A stretch of DNA of 10,503 nt from Spirochaetaceae bacterium. GTDB lineage: Bacteria; Spirochaetota; Spirochaetia; JABEVK01. Below the pieces are notes generated by a model. It searched no databases. It saw nothing but the letters and a program-made list of their open reading frames with translations, and was not told the DNA's origin. Both the position numbers and the translations under genes were made by a program. Positions 6,487-10,503 of the stretch are shown piece by piece (the first letter of the stretch is position 1; every line of letters begins with the position of its first letter). The stretch is taken from contig JAHFSN010000037.1 of NCBI GenBank assembly GCA_023265735.1, forward strand, positions 1 to 10,503, given 5' to 3'.

Positions 6487-7038
6487 TCACCGTTTCGCGT
6501 AGACTCGGGCCAGGACGAACAAGACGTCGCTGAGGCGGTTTATCCACCGGGCCGCCGTCGTCAGGTCGACCCGGGCCTCGGCCCGGATGAACGCCACCAG
6601 TGAGCGCTCGGCTCGTCGGCATACGGTCCGAGCGACGTCGCACCACGCGGCCTTCTTGGTTCCGCCGGTCAGGACAAAATGGGGCTTCAGCTGGACCCGC
6701 GACATCAGGGCCCTTTCCCACACCTCCAGGGCCTCCACATCGTCGCCGGTGACACGCGTCAATTTCTGGTAGACCGGCGAGGTGACCTCCCCCTGGGCGC
6801 TGAGCCCAGGGTCGGTGGCCACCAGTGAGCCAATGGTGAGGAGGAGCCTCTGGGCCTCCTCCAGCGGGCGGCGCCCGGAGCCCAGGTGCTTAACGACACC
6901 CAGCCAGCTTCCCAGTTCGTCCAAATCACCCAGCAGCCCGAAGACCGGAGCGTTCTTCCAGTCTTGGCGGCCCGAGTAATCGCTGGTGCGGCCTCCGTCG
7001 CCGGTGCGGGTGGTCACCTGCTCGAAATCGATGCTCAC
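6487..7038 (-). CDS. Cob(I)alamin adenosyltransferase, PduO/MMAB type
   Basis: Transfers the adenosyl group of ATP to cob(I)alamin to make adenosylcobalamin, the cofactor EutBC needs. The protein has 183 residues, the usual single-domain PduO-type size. Family motifs appear in order: the ATP-binding TRTGDGG (residues 10-16), GDLDELGSWLG (37-47, with the conserved Asp and Glu), TGGTKKAAWCDVARTVCRRAER (starting at 124, the Arg-rich nucleotide and subunit-interface segment), and the C-terminal INRLSDVLFVLAR (166-178). It is not a EutT- or CobA/BtuR-type enzyme, which have different motifs. The start is GTG (7036-7038), supported by a perfect AGGAGG at 7046-7051, 7 bases upstream. That site overlaps the eutC stop codon, so the gene is likely translated together with eutC. 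Its place in the eut operon argues for local cofactor supply or repair. Confidence 0.93.
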   Translation of the reverse strand: MSIDFEQVTTRTGDGGRTSDYSGRQDWKNAPVFGLLGDLDELGSWLGVVKHLGSGRRPLEEAQRLLLTIGSLVATDPGLSAQGEVTSPVYQKLTRVTGDDVEALEVWERALMSRVQLKPHFVLTGGTKKAAWCDVARTVCRRAERSLVAFIRAEARVDLTTAARWINRLSDVLFVLARVYAKR

Positions 7039-7049
7039 GGGTGTTCCTC

Positions 7050-7826
7050 CTAGGACAGGGTCTGCGAAGGCTGGGGCGCTTCCAGATAGCTGTCGTCCTT
7101 GAGTTTGACACCGGAAACCCGAAGGAGGAAGGCTCCCCGGATCAGGTTGACCAGGGTCTGGGCCGCCGTCTCGAAGGGGAGACCCGCGGGGCGGATGTTG
7201 GAAACGCAGTTGCGGTCGGCGTTTTGGAGGCCCCGGTGAGGGTTCCAGGTCAGGTAGGCCCCCAGGCTGTCGGGGGAACTGAGGCCCGGCCGTTCTCCCA
7301 CCAGGATAACGGTAACGGCGGCCTGAAGGTGAAAGCCGATATCGTCGGCCAGGGCCACCCGGCTCTGGGTCGCGCAGACCAGGGGAGCCAGGGAGTAGCG
7401 CTTGGCCCGGATCAGAGGCACCAGGATCTCGAGGAGGGGGGCGGCCTGCCTCTCGACGGCCTGGGACGAGAGCCCGTCGGCCACGATGAGTCCCACGTCA
7501 AAACCGCTGGCCTCCCTGGGATAGGCCGCCAGACGCTGGGCCCCGTCGGCGTTCAGCAGACGCCCGCGGTCGGGGCGGCGCAGGTACTCGTCCCGGTCCT
7601 GCACCTGCGACGAGACCTCGAGCACGTCCATCCCGAGACGCTGGGCCGCATCCCGGACGGGCGAGAAGTCGCAGGACATTTGGACGGCGTCCCGGGCCCT
7701 CGCGTGGGCCAGCTGAAATTCCAGGAGAGGCGCCGTGGGGAGGGAGGAACCGGCCCGGCCCAAGGCGATCCGGGCGTCGGTCCATTTCTGAAGTCCTAAC
7801 CAGGGATCGTCCAGTTCGTTCTTCAT
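7050..7826 (-). CDS. eutC: Ethanolamine ammonia-lyase small subunit EutC
   Basis: Small subunit of adenosylcobalamin-dependent ethanolamine ammonia-lyase, which with EutB converts ethanolamine to acetaldehyde and ammonia. It has 258 residues, shorter than the ~295 of the enterobacterial protein, mostly through a shorter N-terminus, as in many non-enteric forms. Family landmarks are GRLLNADGAQRL (88-99), IVADGLSSQAV (114-124), RVALADDIG (156-164), VILVGERPGLSSPDSLGAYLTW (starting at 173) and ADRNCVSNIRPAGL (203-216). These form the cobalamin-binding part of the small subunit. Its ATG overlaps the eutB stop as ATGA, which fits equal production of the two subunits. The final PQPSQTLS tail is not conserved. 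Confidence 0.95.
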   Translation of the reverse strand: MKNELDDPWLGLQKWTDARIALGRAGSSLPTAPLLEFQLAHARARDAVQMSCDFSPVRDAAQRLGMDVLEVSSQVQDRDEYLRRPDRGRLLNADGAQRLAAYPREASGFDVGLIVADGLSSQAVERQAAPLLEILVPLIRAKRYSLAPLVCATQSRVALADDIGFHLQAAVTVILVGERPGLSSPDSLGAYLTWNPHRGLQNADRNCVSNIRPAGLPFETAAQTLVNLIRGAFLLRVSGVKLKDDSYLEAPQPSQTLS

Positions 7827-9214
7827 AGGGCGGTCCAGTGGGGGAGGTAGCGGCTGGCGGGGCTGGGCGCCAGGGTCAGTCCCAGGGCGCCCTTCTCGGC
7901 GATGCCCTGGCGGAGAAGCCAGGCCTCGAACTCCGGGGCGGGCCGCAGGCCCAGCACCTTCCTCAGGTACCAGGCGTCGTGGAAACTGGTGCTCTGGTAG
8001 TTGAGCATGATGTCGTCGGCCCCCGGCACCCCCATGATGAAGTTCACCCCCGCCATCCCCAGAAGGCTGAGGAGGTTGTCCATGTCGTCCTGGTCGGCCT
8101 CGCTGTGGTTGGTGTAGCAGATGTCGCAGCCCATGGGGACGCCCAGAAGTTTGCCGCAGAAGTGGTCTTCCAGGCCGGCCCGGATGATCTGCTTGCCGTC
8201 GTAGAGGTACTCAGGGCCGATGAACCCCACCACTGTGTTCACCAGAAGCGGCTCGAAGGCCCGGGCCACGCCGTAGGCCCGGGCCTCGCAGGTCTGCTGG
8301 TCGAGGCCGTGGTTTCCCTCGGCCGAGAGGGCGCTTCCCTGGCCCGTTTCAAAGTACATGACGTTTTGGCCCACGGTGCCCCGGTTCAGTTCGAGGGCCA
8401 TGCCCCGGGCCTCCCGCAGCAGGTCGAGAGTGATGCCGAACGAGCGGTTGGCGGCCTCGGTGCCGGCGATGGACTGGAAGACGAGGTCAACGGGGGCGCC
8501 CTGTTCCATGCAGGTGATGGCGTTGGTCACGTGGGTGAGGACGCAGGTCTGCAGGGGTGCATCGAGCTTCTGCCTCAGGGAATCGAGCATGGACAGGAGG
8601 GTGGTCACCTGCCGGGGGTTGTCTCCGGCCGGGTTGATGCCGATGACGGCGTCGCCGGACCCGTACATGAGGCCATCAAACACGCTGGCCAAAATGCCCT
8701 TGGGGTCGTCGGTGGGGTGGTTGGGCTGGAGCCGAGTCGAAAGCCGCCCGGGGAGCCCGATGGTATTGCGGAACCGGGTCACCACCTGACATTTGGACGC
8801 CACGGCCACGAGGTCCTGGTTGCGCATCAGTTTCGAGACGGCGGCGGCCATTTCGGGGGTGATCCCCGGGGCGGCGGCCGCCAGCACGTCGGGTGTCGTG
8901 GAGTCGGCCAGCAGCCAGTTGCGAAACTCGCCCACCGAAAGCCCCTTCAGGGGCACGAAGGCCGAGGCGTCGTGGGTGTCGAGGATGAGGCGGGTGACCT
9001 CGTCGGCCTCGTACGGCACCAGGGGATCGGAGAGGAAGGCGTCGAGGGGGACCTCGGCGAGGGCCATCTTGGCCGCCACCCGCTCTTCGGCGCCCTGGGC
9101 CGCCAAACCCGCCAGTTCGTCGCCGCTCCGGGCCGGTGTGGCCTTGGCCATAAGGGTCCGCAGATCGGGGAACGTCCAGCTGTTGTGGCCTGTCTTGATC
9201 GTCGCTAGTTTCAT
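7823..9214 (-). CDS. eutB: Ethanolamine ammonia-lyase large subunit EutB
   Basis: Catalytic TIM-barrel subunit of the B12-dependent ethanolamine ammonia-lyase, 463 residues against ~453 in E. coli. Long stretches match the family: ARSGDELAGLAA, RLQPN, GDAVIGINP, YFETGQGSALSA, NTVVGFIGPEYLYDGKQIIR, AGLEDHFCGKL, MGCDICYTNH and DDIMLNYQSTSFHD. Residues equivalent to the known substrate-binding and catalytic set of the E. coli enzyme are all present: Arg161, Gln163, Asn194, Glu289 and Asp364. The enzyme should therefore be active. The extra C-terminal tail (after about 440) is poorly conserved. This is the first gene of the minus-strand operon. The ribosome binding site before ATG 9214 is weak (CAGG). 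No EutA reactivase is visible nearby. Confidence 0.97.
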   Translation of the reverse strand: MKLATIKTGHNSWTFPDLRTLMAKATPARSGDELAGLAAQGAEERVAAKMALAEVPLDAFLSDPLVPYEADEVTRLILDTHDASAFVPLKGLSVGEFRNWLLADSTTPDVLAAAAPGITPEMAAAVSKLMRNQDLVAVASKCQVVTRFRNTIGLPGRLSTRLQPNHPTDDPKGILASVFDGLMYGSGDAVIGINPAGDNPRQVTTLLSMLDSLRQKLDAPLQTCVLTHVTNAITCMEQGAPVDLVFQSIAGTEAANRSFGITLDLLREARGMALELNRGTVGQNVMYFETGQGSALSAEGNHGLDQQTCEARAYGVARAFEPLLVNTVVGFIGPEYLYDGKQIIRAGLEDHFCGKLLGVPMGCDICYTNHSEADQDDMDNLLSLLGMAGVNFIMGVPGADDIMLNYQSTSFHDAWYLRKVLGLRPAPEFEAWLLRQGIAEKGALGLTLAPSPASRYLPHWTAL

Positions 9215-9396
9215 GGTAACCTGATACTACAAATTTGTATTAAGTCCAAAATTGGTTTACAAAATTGTCAGTTCAAGACTCAGGATACCTCTCCTCGGCA
9301 GGAAAAATCAACCAGATTCGGGGGCGTCAGCCCGGTTTTGGCCAAAAGGAGCCGGAGGAACGCTTCTTGCAACGCGACGGGGATAAGGAGCTTCTT
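9215..9396. promoter_or_regulatory. Divergent control region between eutB and the permease
   Basis: 182 bases between head-to-head genes. The eutB-proximal part is AT-rich and holds three similar palindromic boxes: ACAAATTTGT (9229-9238, extending to 12 bp at 9228-9239), CCAAAATTGG (9246-9255) and ACAAAATTGT (9259-9268), centred 17 and 13 bases apart. The last two are inverted repeats around a central AA. Minus-strand hexamers TTGTAA (9257-9262) and TACAAA (9234-9239) at 17-base spacing are a possible eutB promoter that would overlap these boxes. I found no convincing -10 for the permease. A further perfect palindrome, TTTTGGCCAAAA (9336-9347), lies in the permease leader. No cobalamin riboswitch was recognised. 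Regulator binding is inference. Confidence 0.5.
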
Positions 9397-10503
9397 ATGA
9401 ACCAAGAATCCCACGACGCGGACGCCAAACAGCTTCACAGCATGGGCTACGCACAAGAGCTGTCCCGGAGAATGGGCGGGTTCTCCAACTTCGCCATTTC
9501 GTTTTCCATTATCTGTATCTTGGCTGGCGGGATCACCGCCTTTGCCGCCGGCTTTTCGTCGGTAGGCGGCGGAGCCATCGGTATCGGCTGGCTGGCCGGC
9601 GGTGTCTTTGCCATTCTGGTCTCCCTGGCCATGGGACAGATTGCTTCCTCGTACCCCACCGCGGGCGGTCTCTATCATTGGAGTTCGATTTTGGGAGGGA
9701 AGACCTGGGGTTGGTACACGGCCTGGTTCAACCTTCTCGGGCTGATCTTTGTGACTTCGTCGGTCGACGCCGGCGTCTTCCAGCTCTTCCGGGACCTCGT
9801 CGTGAACGGCATCTTCAGCGTTGACGTGGCAAACTGGGCCGCGGGCAGCGCGATTTGGATCGGCGGCGTGGCCGTCATCCTCGTCCTCCACGCCCTGCTC
9901 AACCACTTTGGAATCAAGCTCACCACGACGCTCACCGACTTCAGCGGGTACTTCATCCTGGTGGTTGCCGTGGTGCTGACCATCTCTGTCCTCGTGTTCT
10001 CCCCGGTTCCCCTGGACTTCTCCCGGCTCGTGACGTTTACCAACTACACGGGTGACGCCGGCGGAGGCGTCTGGCCCCAGAATGGAAACCTCTTCCTCTC
10101 GGGCGTCCTCGGACTGCTGCTGGTCATCTACACCATCACCGGTTTCGACGCCTCGGCCCATACCTCCGAAGAGACCAAGGACGCCGCCACTAACGCTCCC
10201 AAGGGTATGTGGCGGTCGGTGGTCATCTCGGTGGTCTTCGGGTACATCATGGTCAGTTCCTTCGTCCTGGCCATGCCCGACCTCAAGGAAGGGGCGGCCC
10301 AGGGCTGGAACGTCTTCTTCTACATCATGTCCGGGTCGAAGATGCCCGTCTTCCTCAAGGACGCCCTCTACATCGGCATCGTGGTGGCCAACTTCCTCTG
10401 CGGTCTGGCCTGCCTGACGTCGACGTCGCGGATGATGTTCGCCTTTGCCCGGGACGGCGGCCTGCCCTTCTCGAAGGCCCTCAAGAAAGTTCACGCCAAG
10501 CAC
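9397..10503 (+). CDS. APC-superfamily amine/amino acid permease, C-terminally cut by window end
   Basis: The first 369 codons of an open frame that runs off the window; the family is usually about 450-520 residues. Markers of the amino acid/choline transporter branch of the APC superfamily are ELSRRMGGFSNFAISFSII (residues 21-39), GQIASSYPTAGGLYHWSS (80-97), GFDASAHTSEET (249-260, before the cytoplasmic loop with P-G) and STSRMMFAFARDGGLPFS (342-359). About nine hydrophobic segments are visible. Close relatives carry GABA, choline or other amines, and the divergent eutB points to ethanolamine as the likely substrate. That is context, not a sequence signature. ATG 9397 has AAGGAG at 9385-9390. 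An in-frame TTG at 9367 with GGAGG (9354-9358) is a weaker alternative adding 10 residues. Confidence 0.87.
   Translation, partial: MNQESHDADAKQLHSMGYAQELSRRMGGFSNFAISFSIICILAGGITAFAAGFSSVGGGAIGIGWLAGGVFAILVSLAMGQIASSYPTAGGLYHWSSILGGKTWGWYTAWFNLLGLIFVTSSVDAGVFQLFRDLVVNGIFSVDVANWAAGSAIWIGGVAVILVLHALLNHFGIKLTTTLTDFSGYFILVVAVVLTISVLVFSPVPLDFSRLVTFTNYTGDAGGGVWPQNGNLFLSGVLGLLLVIYTITGFDASAHTSEETKDAATNAPKGMWRSVVISVVFGYIMVSSFVLAMPDLKEGAAQGWNVFFYIMSGSKMPVFLKDALYIGIVVANFLCGLACLTSTSRMMFAFARDGGLPFSKALKKVHAKH

Noticed and set aside
7838..9208. A 456-codon open frame on the plus strand opposite eutB, and a 252-codon one opposite eutC (7041-7799)
   Set aside because: These mirror real genes in GC-rich DNA. 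The peptides are Gly/His/Val-rich with no family resemblance, while the minus strand holds unmistakable EutB and EutC.
9215..9396. Cobalamin riboswitch or sigma-54 promoter for the eut genes
   Set aside because: No B12-box-like sequence was recognised, the region is short, and GG-N10-GC spacing did not hold where tested.
9280..10503. A 407-codon open frame on the minus strand
   Set aside because: It is antisense to the permease, which has membrane segments and family motifs. The minus-strand product is a charged Gly/Asp/His-rich string typical of a shadow frame.

Overview
The window is GC-rich, densely coded bacterial DNA. Two secreted proteins carry lipoprotein signals with short Ser/Gly or Thr/Pro linkers, which fits a diderm. 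NHL-propeller lipoproteins of this style are familiar from Acidobacteriota, Spirochaetota and similar groups. I cannot fix the phylum from sequence alone, and nothing marks the region as phage or plasmid.

Layout. (1) 2-2787, plus strand: the 3' end of pstS followed by pstC, pstA and pstB. All junctions overlap, forming a high-affinity phosphate ABC importer operon. A strong GC hairpin lies just after the pstS stop. No phoU follows. (2) 2788-3359: a 572-bp gene-free stretch with a ~107-bp imperfect palindrome, 2.6 copies of a 76-bp direct repeat, and then an abrupt AT-rich promoter-like segment. (3) 3360-6474, plus strand: two adjacent genes for paralogous exported lipoproteins. They share a ~320-residue all-beta region. 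The second has gained a C-terminal six-repeat NHL beta-propeller. A perfect 11-bp stem hairpin separates them. (4) 6487-9214, minus strand: eutB, eutC and a PduO-type cob(I)alamin adenosyltransferase. They form one tight operon: eutB/eutC overlap by 4 bp, and the eutC stop is embedded in the adenosyltransferase ribosome binding site. (5) 9215-9396: a divergent control region with several small palindromes. (6) 9397 to the window end, plus strand: a truncated APC-superfamily permease of the amino acid/choline type.

How the genes work together. PstSCAB imports phosphate. The eut block is a minimal B12-dependent ethanolamine pathway. The divergent permease plausibly brings in ethanolamine or a related amine. 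The adenosyltransferase makes adenosylcobalamin, and EutBC splits ethanolamine into acetaldehyde and ammonia. No microcompartment shell gene, aldehyde dehydrogenase or EutA-type reactivase is visible here. The role of the two lipoproteins is unknown; an envelope binding or scaffold role is inference.

The parts least explained by known families are the lipoprotein pair, the palindrome/76-bp repeat block, and an A/T-rich motif (CCAAAATTG) found upstream of both the lipoproteins and the eut/permease pair.
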